Assembly (NCBI GenBank): GCA_025765615.1
Contig: JAIVFJ010000251.1
Span: 1-64,000 of the forward strand
Origin: Zopfochytrium polystomum
Taxonomy: Eukaryota > Chytridiomycota > Chytridiomycetes > Chytridiales > Chytridiaceae
Length of the DNA: 64,000 nt
Direction of reading: 5' to 3'
Shown here piece after piece: positions 31,991 through 42,680 of this stretch; the stretch's first letter is position 1, and the number at the start of each line of letters is the position of its first letter. The notes under the pieces are model-generated. The model was not told the origin of the DNA. It saw only the letters and a list, made by a program, of their open reading frames with translations, and searched no databases. The position numbers and the translations under genes are program-made.

Positions 31991-33330
31991 GCGCGACCCG
32001 GCAGGCCAGCGGGATGATCCATTAATAATTGATCGAAAACAGAATCACCACCACTTTATCTACAATCTGGAGAAACGGAAAACTTTGGAAAAACATTTAA
32101 AAATGGCAAAAACTTTTCGGCCACGGGGCTTTCCGTTCCTTTTTGCTCCGTCTTTCAACCAGGGACTTTCCGATTCAGTTTCGGGGGGAAAGAGATAAGG
32201 AGGAGATAGCGCGGGGAAAATAAAGATAAAGTGATAATAAAGAGAGAGAGATAGAGAGAGAGAGAGACAGGTGTCTGTTTCTCAGCTGCTTTCGAGTTGC
32301 GGGCTGACGAGCATCCGTCGCAATCGTCGAACCCCGCAATTGGGATGAGATCAGATCAGTTCAAAAGTTCAAAACCCTCGGGGACGGAAAAACGCTTCTT
32401 CACCACTTCGGAAGCGGGAAAACGCTTTCTCCGTAAACCTTATACACACTAATCTGGGTACAGAGAGGGAAGTAGTCCTGTGTGATCGGCTAGAAACAAC
32501 GAGAATGACTATTCGGAGTGGTCACCAGATCGTCTACGATTTTACATAAGTGAACAAACAAAGTTGGCCATCGCTTAGCGACCAGGGACCCGGCGTACTA
32601 CAACATGAATGGAACGAAAAAAAGCAGGGCTCTACTGGCCATTTGGATATGTCCTTTGGCACGGCTGAGCGGGAGTCCGTTTTCTGTTTTTGGGCAGACA
32701 AGCCTTGAGAGCCACGATTTTTCTGCTGCACAGCGTTCCTGAGCAGAGCTGGCCGTGCAGAACACGATGCCGCGAGGTGCGTTTTTTTGGTGCAAAACTG
32801 GTCAATCAATTATGCATCCTGATCGATGACGTTCCGCAGACGATCCGACTCGGCCAGTTCTCAACGCGGAAGGGCAGACGAGAGATCACGCCGGGGCCGG
32901 TTGCACGGGGACGATGAGTCCAGCGTTGGCCCACTTCTACGGGTCGACGGCCCAGCGCCCCCATTTTCGCGTTCGTGCTCTACACCATCAACATGTCAAG
33001 CTGGAGATGCTTTCCACTCGTCGATTTGAGGCAAACACCAAACTGATTCTCGCACTGCAACTATTGGCTTGCTTGATTTGCTGGATAAGCATCGAAATGG
33101 ATCGTTGTCGCTCATCAAACTAACAATGGGGAAAAGGAAATCAGCTGAGCATTACTGGCTGCAACAGAAAAGGGGAACCGAGTTACCGACCTCAGGGCTG
33201 TTGACCGCTTTCTTTGGCTGTTTTACCGGAAGACCTTTCGTTGGCTGTGATGCTGATGCGATGGGGTTTGGCTCTTGGCGCTGCGAGTAAGGTTTGGGTC
33301 AGATCTGATGAACGATCGCAAGCGTATCAC
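31991..33330. other. Stretch without recognisable gene
   Basis: No open frame here has a family signature. A short GA repeat lies at about 32239-32269. Confidence 0.45.
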
Positions 33331-33339
33331 CTTCACATA

Positions 33340-33672
33340 ATAGGTGAGCCATAGATTGATGGGCTTATTGAAACAGTTGTACCGTTTCCACATTGCTTTC
33401 CAGTCTGCTTCCGGACCTGGTTTGTGATCATGCTCTGGCCCATTCCACTTATACCAGCGACAAACCAATTGAGAGTCCCATCTTTGATCCCAACAATACT
33501 AGCACCATTTACTTGCTGAAGATCCAATGCCTCTCATACGTGAGCAAAGCAATTTTGATGCTGTCGAGGAAGTCGCCAAATTCACAATCTGAGTCAACAG
33601 CAAACTCCTCCGAGTCATGGATGAATGAGATTCCACCCTTCACGATCTTCCCGGCCTCATCTTCTGCATAGT
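33340..33672 (-). pseudogene. Coding-like remnant, family unknown
   Basis: On the minus strand the frame from 33670 reads an acidic, well-formed peptide (EDEAGKIVKGGISFIHDSEE, then DFLDSIKIALLTYERHWIF) before a stop near 33525. Adjacent frames continue with Trp/Tyr-rich sequence (WKAMWKRYNCFNKPINLWL, about 33330-33400). The joins could be introns (GTAAAT, CAG sites present), but none is convincing. It may be the end of a gene whose upstream part was displaced by the Harbinger element. Confidence 0.3.
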
Positions 33673-33938
33673 TTTAGCACAAATGAAGCTGACTTCTTCT
33701 TTTGCAGTGGAGCCGTGAATGGTGCCAGTTGAGTGTTTGATTGGTCGCGCAGAACTGGCCGTTCGCTCTGCTGCCCCACGTTGGGCTGTGGTTGACTTTG
33801 TCGTGAGAGTTGTCTGTTGGCTCGTTGTCAACTGTCCTGGAAATTCCCAGAAACGAAGGAACGGACGAAAAGAAAAAGAAGAAAAAGAAAAAGGAATGTG
33901 AAGCCATGTGACGAAAGCCAGTTTGTCTTTGTGTCTTA

Positions 33939-34876
33939 GAGGCTGTTTCAAGTGGAAATCCCGGGAAACTCCTGCCAATGAATTTCCTGGGATAAAGAAT
34001 ATCCTGTTCAAAGTGGGAAAGCCGAAATATATTTTTAAACCCGCAAAACCCTGCTCGGATGTCGTAGTCCTGAATGCGCTTGCGATGATCCACGACAAAC
34101 TGCACGTTGAACGCAGGGTACGACTTGCAGTAGTACCAACCCTCAAAATCCTGGAGAAGGGCATCCATCAGAAGTTGATAAAAAAGAATGAGTTGGTTGC
34201 ACCTTACGTGAGGCCGCTCAATCTCAAACAAGGAACCATCGATTGCAAGGTAGGCATTTGGAAACCCACAGATTGCTTGGAAACCATCCCTTGTTTTGCG
34301 CCACTCTTCTGGGGTTTTGGGTAGAGCAATCTGGGAGAACGATGAGGTGATTACATCAATCACCTCCCACAGGTAGCGAGACGCCGACGCTTTACACATC
34401 CCGAAGGCGCTTGTGGACTCTACTAGCGATCCAGAATGGCATAGATAGTGCATCGTTACTGCCGTTCGATGACGGATGTCAAACTCTGCATTTAATTCAG
34501 GCAATGGGTGACAACGTGTCCAGTTCTGTTTGATTGCAGCTGCGATCTGGTCAAAGGAGGCGCGGCTGCAGCGGAATTGGTTGTAATACCAGCTATTGTC
34601 ATACCGAGCATCAGATTCAACGTCAAACCACGCCGTACATCGACTGGACCACTTGTTGGTGCGAGGTGCTCGATGTGATCGACCGTCGGCCAAGGCTGCG
34701 GCTGTGGCGCTGAGTCCGAGCAGTGCAGCACCTGAAGTAGCAGCAACAACAGCAGCGATTGTTCGCAAATTCATTGGGATTTCCTGCTTTCTTTTCCTGG
34801 GATTTGAAAAATCCACCTGCGGGAGGTGGATTTGAGAAATCCCGGAAACATTTTCCAGGATAAGATTTTCAACCAA
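33939..34876 (-). pseudogene. Harbinger transposase, 3'-truncated
   Basis: DDE transposase (DDE_Tnp_4/PIF type). The N-terminal region holds a helix-rich segment (CSRASFDQIAAAIKQNW, RHRTAVTMHYLCHSGSL). The catalytic core shows AIDGSLFEIERPH (first Asp) and VQFVVDHRKRIQDYD (second Asp). The frame then runs into the terminal repeat, so the third acidic residue is absent and the enzyme cannot be active. A 57 bp stretch at 34151-34207 (GTAAGG..CCAG on the minus strand) interrupts the conserved ERPHDFEGWYY sequence and is best read as an intron. Its length is a multiple of three, so the frame stays open unspliced. The open frame continues past the element end to 33674 only by chance. Start at the Met near 34773 or upstream at 34876. 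Confidence 0.8.
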
Positions 34877-34932
34877 TCATTTTTTGATCCTGAAAAAAAG
34901 AATTTACTGGGATTGCCACTTGAAACACCCTC
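33939..34932 (-). mobile_element. PIF/Harbinger-type DNA transposon with TTA target duplications
   Basis: A 994 bp element with terminal inverted repeats of about 25 bp (GAGGCTGTTTCAAGTGG at 33939; GAGGGTGTTTCAAGTGG read inward from 34932). It is flanked by TTA at 33936-33938 and 34933-34935. The 3 bp TTA duplication and the transposase family agree with PIF/Harbinger. Internal sub-terminal sequences near 34015 and 34850 are also partly inverted (TCCTGG, AATCCC blocks). The element is short because the 3' part of the transposase gene is missing. Confidence 0.85.
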
Positions 34933-34988
34933 TTATTAAAATAATAAAACAAGACAAGCAGGGCAAAACCTCCTTTTCAATGTGTTTA

Positions 34989-35119
34989 TGTTGGAATATG
35001 CCCCCGCATGAAAAATAAAAAAAAAAATTGAAGTTGATCACACAACTGACTTGTCACGCCCTCCTGCTCGCACAACCACGACCACCGCCTTGCTCGTCTC
35101 ACTGACTCAGATTCCAACA
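34989..35119 (+). repeat. 5' LTR of copia C
   Basis: 131 bp, TGTTGGAATATGCCCCCGC...ATTCCAACA. It is followed by CCTTACCAGGGAAACC, where the primer-binding site would be. I could not identify the primer tRNA. Confidence 0.9.
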
Positions 35120-35187
35120 CCTTACCAGGGAAACCTCTTCAGAGCGTGAAGATCCATCAACCCTGCCTGACCAACAATCAAAAGAGC

Positions 35188-35266
35188 GACCGTCCATCAG
35201 GGAATCGAACTGAAGCTGTCCACCGCTTCAACAAAGCGATCGCCTTCACCAGTCAGCTATACAGCC
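35188..35266 (-). other. Degenerate tRNA-like sequence (Asn GTT-like) in copia C leader
   Basis: On the minus strand, 79 nt fold as a tRNA. The acceptor GGCTGTA pairs with GACGGTC at six of seven positions, allowing G-U. An A-box-like TAGCTGACTGG and a 5 bp anticodon stem with the 7-base loop TTGTTGA (anticodon GTT) follow. A B-box-like GTTCGATTCC completes it. The T loop is two bases too long and one acceptor pair is broken, so it is at best a pseudo-tRNA. Confidence 0.3.
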
Positions 35267-35409
35267 ACTGTTTTACGCCCACCGATCACGTGACCCATTT
35301 CTCTCGAAAGCGACCAATCACAAATCGAAAATCCAATTGCTTAGTATCCCAATTCCATTTCGACCCCATCCTTCAGAACCCCCTTAACAAACCTTTTCCC
35401 TGACACAAT

Positions 35410-36690
35410 ATGAGCGTCAAACTAGTCCACCAGGCCCTCAATAACCCCATCTACTTTGACACATGGTACAAAGACGTACTTGGCTATCTCACTGGCAAGG
35501 ATGCACTTGCTACTGTTAGAGTTCGAGCAGCACGACGTGCCAGCACCGCCGTCAGCGCAGTAGCCAGGGCTGGAGCTGGTGCTGACGCTGCTGCTGCTGG
35601 AGCTGGCCCCTGCTGCTGCTGGACTGCTGCAGCACCCCCTGATGTGGAGCGATCAGATGTCATGCGTATCCTCCCAGTATATGTACCCAACCACCCACAG
35701 TATGTCAGCTACTGGACCTTCAGTGACGACAGAACTGTCTTTCCTGGAACCTATGTGCAAAACAAACTGGCTATGATGCACATTCGGAATCGTGTTGGCG
35801 AAACCTCAAGCAAAAGATTAGTGGCATCTACTTTGTCTTCGAGGCCCTTGCCGAACTCAAGCGCAAAGTCGGCCGTGTCGACCCTGCACAGGTTATGAAC
35901 CTTATTGACGAGTTCAAGAAACTCCGCATTGGAGAGAAAGAAAGAATCGTGGACTTACAGCAGAAATTTGAGACGCACTATGCATCCCTACAGCATGCAT
36001 AGGAACTCAGTCCAATCAACATGCACAACCAGATTGACATAACCCTAAGTTTTCGTTCTGCTGTCCATGTACTAAACCAAAGTTTCAAGAACAACAAATA
36101 CTGGTTTCCCAAGTCAACCACTATATGAGCAAGATTGATGACGGCACCATCACAGACATCACTGGTCTGTTCGATTACCTGAAGATTATGGAGGCCTGCA
36201 ACCGCAACCCTGAGGACTTCGTGGAGCCACCTGCTGACCCAGTGAACGAGGCAGCCCTACTCAGTGGTCCCCAAGGTCGACAGAACGATGGCCACTCCCG
36301 ACAGGCAGACAGGTCAGAGCGTCATGCTTGCTTTGACTCTCGTGAGAAGCAACGCAGCAACCGTCGGGAGAGGCCTTGTAAGGAACAACCTGACCGAGGT
36401 GGTCGCCAGAACCGGGAGCAGTCTGAGGGTCGCCGCAGCCAGAGAGAGAGGAACAACAACAACAACCCACCTGCAGCATCAGCAACTGTTGACCAACAGC
36501 AACAAGATGCTTCAGTAGTTGACAGTGTTGTCCTCTGTACCAGTGTGGCCTCAAGAACCACTATGCCAAAGACTGCCTTGCAAAGAAAGCAGATGCCCCA
36601 GTAGCCCTTGTTGCAGCCCTGGACGCCTCACAGTCTCTCAGTGAGTATGAGACTGAGTCTGACTACAGTGATTCAGGGGAGTCAAATTTT
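35410..36690 (+). pseudogene. Copia C gag, frameshifted
   Basis: Starts MSVKLVHQALNNPIYFDTWY at 35410, just after the leader. An Ala/Cys-rich expansion (35525-35640) looks like repeat slippage in a GCTGCTGCTG tract. Capsid-like sequence continues after a frameshift near 35810 (FEALAELKRKVGRVDPAQV, FKKLRIGEKERIVDLQQKFE). A further segment is open from 36125 (MSKIDDGTITDITGLFDYL). This is followed by an Arg/Gln-rich, then Asn-rich tail and a damaged zinc knuckle, QCGLKNHYAKDC, at about 36541-36580. It has lost the frame of its first Cys. Confidence 0.75.
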
Positions 36691-36759
36691 CAGTAGGCCC
36701 GAGGCCTCCACCTCAGGCGCACCAAAAGAGGACCTCTAACTTCCGCTCTGCACCTCATG

Positions 36760-39700
36760 TTCCAAAATCTGTTGCCCTCCTCTCATCGCACTCAGCTGTC
36801 TTCAGAGAGTCCCCAATCGTTGTTGACACTGGCTGCCCTAGGACCATTCTCAAAGACCTCCACCTGTTCACCTCATATGAAGAGAAAGACTCTACTGTTG
36901 GCACCATAGATGAGGAGTCCCCACCACTCAAGACGAAGGGATCTGGCTCAGCGAGGATTACTCTATCAAACGGTGTCGAAATTGTCATCAAGAAAGCATT
37001 CTGTGCGCCAACTGCATTATACAGTCTCATCGCCACCAAATGACATTGAGAGACGGGAAGTTCTTTGTCTCTATGGATGTGGATAAACCTGGCACCATAT
37101 TCAACAGAAGCGATAGAACTCCTGTTGGTCGTTGCACCAAACGTCTTGGGCTCCACTTCCTCATCACCAAGAATTCGAGACTACACCGCCTCAGCCACGC
37201 CTCTGCTGCCATTATCGCCCTTGCCCACCGCGAACACTATCCAAGCCCAGACAGACCACCATCTGTTGTGAGCAAGGCCGAGAGCCTCCAGATTGCAGAG
37301 GTTGAAAGACTTCATTGTGCCCTGGGACACGTCAGCTTCCAGCGCCTCGGCTACATGCTCCACCACTGGACGACAGCAGACCTACCACCCATTGATGCTT
37401 CGTACCCCACAAAGTGCCAAACTTGCGTCGCAGCCAAGATGCGCCAAAAGTCCCAGAGTGTGATGAGGAACAACTCCCATTTGCCCACACCCTCAACATT
37501 GAAGTCAACTCCATCCCCATTACTTCCTTTGATGGCTACAACTATGCAATCACTGTCGTTTGCAAGAGCAGTCGTTTCCCTTGGGACATTCCTATTGCTC
37601 GTAATGCATTACCGTTTCTAATTCGGCTGATTCTCTTTCTTGAGAAAACAGAGGGACGCAAAGTACAGGTCATCCGATTGGATTGTGGCAAGGAGAGCTT
37701 CAATCGGACCTTCAAGTCCTTCTGCGACTCCCATGGAATTCAGCTCAAGGCATCTCCTTCACGCACAGCCCAGAGGAACTCTGTCGCAGAACGCCACATC
37801 CAAACTGTCACAGACATAACCCAGTCACTTCTACTTGGCGCACCTAATGTTCCACTCATATTTTGGAGCTACGCTTACCGTCAAGCTTGGCAAATCAAGA
37901 ACTGTCTACCAAACTTCCAGCGTGGCATCCTCTCTCCGTTCGAAAGCTGCCACCACATCCCACCATTGGCCACTTTCGCACCTTTGGCTCCAAGTGTTTC
38001 CACCTTGTTAGCCCAAGCTTCGCAAGAAACTCGATCCCAAGGGCTGTCCTGCTGTTTACCTTGGCAGCCCCTCGCGCTCCATTGATGTCCTGTGGGAGCT
38101 CCAAGAGCAGCGGATCATCTACCAGTGTTATTGTGACATTGAGTTTTTTGAAGATGAATTCCCCCAGTTTTTGGGAGTTCACGCTGTGAGGGGGGGATTT
38201 GGGGACATCAGCGTTAATTTCCCTTCACTTTGGATGACCCTGCATATGAGAAAGCAGTTCAATCAATTGTAGATGCAGAACAGCACCTTCATCAGCTACT
38301 TCAGCAGAAAATCCAGCAGAAAATCCAGCAGAAACAGCAGCGCCAGGGTAAGGGGGAGCACAGCAGCACACCAGCGCCAGGACCAAAGAAGCGAGGTTGC
38401 CCACACAAGCCATCATCACCAGTGAGGCTACCATTGTGAGCATCTCAGCAGAGCCTCCACCACCAGCAGCTGCGCCTGCACCAGATGTCAAGCAGGAGCC
38501 ACCCCCCAAACAGAAGCGCAGCACAACAAAGAAACCGGCAGCAGTCGCTGGGCAGGAGCCACCCCCTAAGAGGAAGCCAGGCCGACCGAGGAAACACCCA
38601 ATTCCACCTGACCTGGTGAGTCACTCCAAACTTCACTAAACTAATTCTTTCTTTTCTACACCATTCCCTTTTCAAATTTCCTCTTCACAACCAAAAACAA
38701 TTCAAAACCATTAATGTCACCTCACGTTGCCCCACACCATCGCGCACAGGAAGCCTCAGCACCAGCCACTGCCAATGCCCTGGAGACCTTTCCACCCAGC
38801 GACACAAGGGGCGGTGGGCCCAGCGATCTGGAGAATTTGCCCAGGTCCAGCGCAGAGGCTCATCAGCAGGCGGGTCGGGATGGTGAGGGCCCTGCTTGGA
38901 GGGGCCTTGCGTCGCCGGACGTCTAGAGTTCTCTATCTGCAAGGGGTATTGACAGGCCCAGTGGTGAAGTGGACCCCACCACATCAGGCAAAGTGCTACC
39001 TGCTGACAGCGCCCCTGTTGTGCAAGATGTGCTGTTTGCGTGTGAGCTTGACAAGGACTTAGACGATAACGATATCCAGTCAGTCTACAAGTCTGATGCT
39101 GACAATGAAGACAGACTCCTTTATGCCTTCTACGTCAACTCCAACTCAATCAAAGTGTCCCCAGACAAGGATCCACTGACGCACGAGGAGGCCATGGCAT
39201 CGACTCATGCAGGACAGTGGAAGGAAGCTGAAGAGTACAAGCTGGATATGCTTCGCAAGATGGGAGTCTTTGTAGAGTCAGCAGCTCTGCCTGACACCAA
39301 CATCGTCAGCTGCAAGTGGGTCTACAAGCTCAAGTTCAAACCTGACGGCACCATTGAGTGGTTCCGTGCTCGACTTGTTGCTCGTGGATTCACCCACCAG
39401 CCTGGCGTCGACTTCACCCTCACCTACTGGCCAGTTATTAGAGGCAACACACTTCGTTGGATGATTGCCCTCAGCACCCTGTATGGCTGGGACATGGAGA
39501 TGATTGACATCTCCTCAGCCTACCTATACAGATCCTAGACATACCAATCTACATGGCACCACCACCTGGCGTATTGATCTCCCCCGGACTAGTGTGGCTA
39601 CTGCTGAAGGGTCTCTACGGGCTGAAGCAATCAGGACGGACTTGGTATCAGCGTCTAGCCCTCCACCTTCGGTCAAAAGGCTTTGCTCAGAGCTGTCCAG

Positions 39701-40879
39701 ACCCCTGCCTCTCTTTTGGCGCTGGACCAAGTGCGGGCTCTGCTTCATTCTGGCATACGTTGACAACCTTCCACTCTTTGGCCACACTGCTGCCATCAAG
39801 GAGGCTGTTGCAGACCTCAAGACGGTTCAAGCTTTGAGAGCTGGGAAAGCTCAGCTACATTCTCTCAATGGAAGTTATTCGTGGTTCAAACTTCACAATC
39901 CTCCATCAGACTAACTTCCTCTGGAACTTCCTCTCACGCTTTGAGGCTAAGCATGGACCTGTAACACCTCGCAATGCACCACTCAAGGTAACAGCCAAGC
40001 TCACCCCTCGCGACTGGCACTCCACCGACCTTAGTGAGGAGAGCGTCGACAGCACTGAGTACCTCCATGTGATTGGCAGCCTCAACTACGCTGCAACGTC
40101 AAGAAGACCTGACCTGGCACTCAGTGTCAGCTTGCTTGGTTCCTTTGCTCAAGACCCGTGCATCAGGCACTGGCACAAACTACTCGACGTTGTGGGGTAT
40201 GTCAAGGCCACCTCCACAGTTGGACTTCGCTACAGCTCAGACAGGAACAACCAAGTTGCTGGCTATGCTGATGCATCGTACAACTCCCGCTACGACTCTC
40301 GCTCACAGATAGCATACCTGGTGCTATTAGCAGGGGGAGCCATAGCATGGAAATCAACAAGATCAGCAACTGTCCCAACCTCATCCACAGCAGCAGAGTA
40401 CATTGCACTCAGTGAGCTTGGTCGGGAACTTGAGGCCATCAACAACCTCCACCTATCAATCCAGCATCCCCTCCATTGCATACGAGGACAACACACCATC
40501 GATCCACATGACAGTTAACGACCTTCACACGGATCGTTCCAAGCACATCCACCTTCGGTACCACCACATTCGGTCACTTGTTGAGGAAGGCCTTGTGCAA
40601 GTTGAGTACGTCTACTCGATGGACCAGCTTGCAGACCTCCTCACCAAACCACATGGATGTGACATGATCTACAAGGGCCAGACTCTACTTGGTTTCTCAG
40701 TTGAGTCAACCATTCCAAGACAATACCTGCAACGTCACAAGCAAACCCTAGAGACAAGATCAAAACGACGTGAGGAACATATTCGACAAAAGAGTATCAA
40801 GAAGAAGGAATGGAAGAACTTGGACCACGCTGTGGCGTGGAAGGCACAGCTGGTGCGCCAAGGGAAATCAGCAGGTTAG
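36760..40879 (+). pseudogene. Copia C pol (protease-integrase-RT-RNase H), frameshifted
   Basis: Protease with IVVDTGCPRTIL (about 36816-36850, intact DTG). The pre-integrase zinc finger follows (LHCALGHVSFQRLGYML, then CQTC), and the integrase core has NIEV, RLDCGKES and SVAERHIQT (about 37490-37810). The IN C-terminus has shifted frames to about 38190. A Lys/Pro-rich linker with an AT-hook-like RKPGRPRKHP (about 38571-38603) follows. RT shows CKWVYKLKFKPDGTI, LVARGFTH and ILAYVDNLPLFG (about 39746-39780, YVDN replacing YVDD). RNase H shows YADASYNSRYDSRSQIAY and TAAEYIALSELGRELEA, ending with the SKHIHLRYHHIR tail. At least six frame changes make it inactive. Confidence 0.88.
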
Positions 40880-41153
40880 GCCCACCAGGGAGGGGGAGGG
40901 CACTGGACAAACTTTTCTTTACCTTTTGCCTTATTTGGCTCTTCATGTATTTTCTATTCCAACCCTTTTGAAGTTCACTCCTCAGCAGTATTTTCCCAGA
41001 TATTTTCACTTCCTTTCCCTGCCACGGTTTTCCCAGATCGGCCAATTGATTTGGGTTTTTCATCCGAGCAGGGGCTTCAAGCACTCTTCCCCAGTTTCTT
41101 ACCTATGGAGGATTTTGTTTGAAGTCTTGGAAGGGCGCGTGTGCAAGGGGGAG

Positions 41154-41285
41154 TGTTGGAATATGCCCCCACATGAAAAATGAAAAAAAAAAATTGAAGT
41201 TGATCACACACCTGACTTGTCACACCCTCATGCTCGCGCAACCACAACCACCGCCTTGCTCGTCTCACTGACTCAGATTCCAACA
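41154..41285 (+). repeat. 3' LTR of copia C
   Basis: 132 bp, directly after the polypurine tract CAAGGGGGAG (41144-41153). It ends ATTCCAACA and is followed by the GTTTA duplication. Confidence 0.9.
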
Positions 41286-41290
41286 GTTTA

Positions 41291-41621
41291 TTGTGTTTTT
41301 AGGGCAGCCCCGCCTTTTTTCTATCAAGGAATATGAAATTCCCTGTAAAGAACAATGAAAAAGAAGGATAACAAATTATATTCGAATCGAGGTGGCGGTG
41401 CGGATTTGGCCTTTCCAAAATGTTTCCCTCACTGACAGACCCCTCAAATAGCCCGCAAAGAATCGTTTTTTTGCCGGCAATCAGAGAGAAAAAGACAACC
41501 CAATTAGTGGGGGTGAAAAAAAAGTAGAAACATTGAAAAAACGAGCAAAAAAGTCGAACCACACCGGGTTCCAACTTGGCTCAGCCCTTCACCACTGCCC
41601 TGCCGTGCGCACTGCCGCCTC
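41291..41621. other. Stretch between two copia elements
   Basis: No gene. The last 60 bases (from about 41561, GGTTCCAACTTGGCTCAGCCC) recur at 46358-46400 on the other side of the family B element, so the site lies in a small repeated sequence. Confidence 0.5.
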
Positions 41622-41626
41622 CACTT

Positions 41627-42037
41627 TGTTGGGCGGAACTGACTGGTTAGCAGCAAGAGGCACAAGACGGACTTGAACCTATTGTGACTGTCAGTTATCG
41701 TTCTCACCATGCCCATGGGAGAGCGAGCCACAGTCAATGCAGACCTGGGTGCTGGCTTGCGCTGATGACAAATACTCTGAGTAATAATTGGAACAGAAAC
41801 CCAGTGTCAACAGTTTTCCTCCTCCTCTGCTCAAGCAGATAATGTAGAAGAGGTTTTTACCCTGTGCCGGTCATGCTTGCCTAGCAACTATTACAGTGTG
41901 CATATCATCATTATGTATCAATAATTCATAACAGTTTTTTCTCTTTCTCTCCGAGTTGGGGAGAAGGACCACCCACAAACACACATCTCCACTTCATTCA
42001 CTCCTTCCACTCACTCACTCAGAGTAGACTGTTTACA
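41627..42037 (+). repeat. 5' LTR of copia B
   Basis: 411 bp reference copy of LTR B. It contains a CTCACTCACTCAGAGTAGAC terminal block and starts TGTTGGGCGG. Confidence 0.9.
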
Positions 42038-42680
42038 CATCAGCATGCCAGCTATCTGGCTGCATCAACCACAGATTCTAGCTCTGTAAAACACTCTCTA
42101 CCACCTCCAACAAACAGAATCAGCATAGCTCAACTTTAGAAACCATTTCGTTTGAGAGGCCCAAAATTTTCGACGCCCTCTCCCTGCCAACCCCATCATT
42201 CAATCTGGGCTTTCTATAATGCATTTGAAAGCCCTGAATCTCCTCTTTCCAACAAGCTATCAGAGAACTCTCTACGTTGTCTCTACGGAATTTGATTGAT
42301 CACCGAAGTCAAAAACGCTTCCTCAACTCTGAGTGACATTGTCGCAACAGGGAGAAGCGATCAGAGGACACCCTTACACACCTGTATTTGCCTGCTTCTG
42401 CTCTTTTGATTGATACCTAAAGCGCCGCGCTGCGACGCCTACAGCAAGAAGCTACAAGAGATTTTGATAAGGAGGTCCAAAAAGTCGAACTACCACTACC
42501 TCCACACCAAATTGCTCTAAGTTCTCTCTATTCCACTCTTCTACACTCTCCAAAGGAAAACACCACCAAAACTTCAATCTTCGGCCTGAAATTCAGCGCA
42601 CAGTTGCTATTCAACAGTGCCAACCTGCTATTCCAATTTCAGAATTTTCCATCCATCAACCAGCTTGCAACAAGCATTGT
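42038..42680 (+). other. Copia B leader, no gene
   Basis: Non-coding internal sequence after the 5' LTR. No open frame or motif could be assigned. Confidence 0.5.

Larger units (their letters stand above)
34989..41285 (+). mobile_element. Full-length copia element, family C, with GTTTA target duplications
   Basis: A 6297 bp element with two short LTRs (34989-35119 and 41154-41285). It is flanked by the 5 bp direct repeat GTTTA (34984-34988 and 41286-41290). LTR ends are TGTTGGAAT and ATTCCAACA. Order inside: leader, gag, protease, integrase, linker, RT, RNase H, polypurine tract, which is the Ty1/copia order. The LTRs differ at roughly eight positions plus one indel, and the proteins are frameshifted several times, so the insertion is old. 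It inserted about 50 bp beyond the Harbinger element. Confidence 0.93.

Noticed and set aside
33674..33938. C-terminal continuation of the Harbinger transposase frame
   Set aside because: It lies outside the terminal inverted repeat and TTA duplication and shows no DDE conservation.
35188..35266. Functional tRNA-Asn gene
   Set aside because: The T loop has two extra bases and an acceptor pair is broken, so I list it only as tRNA-like.
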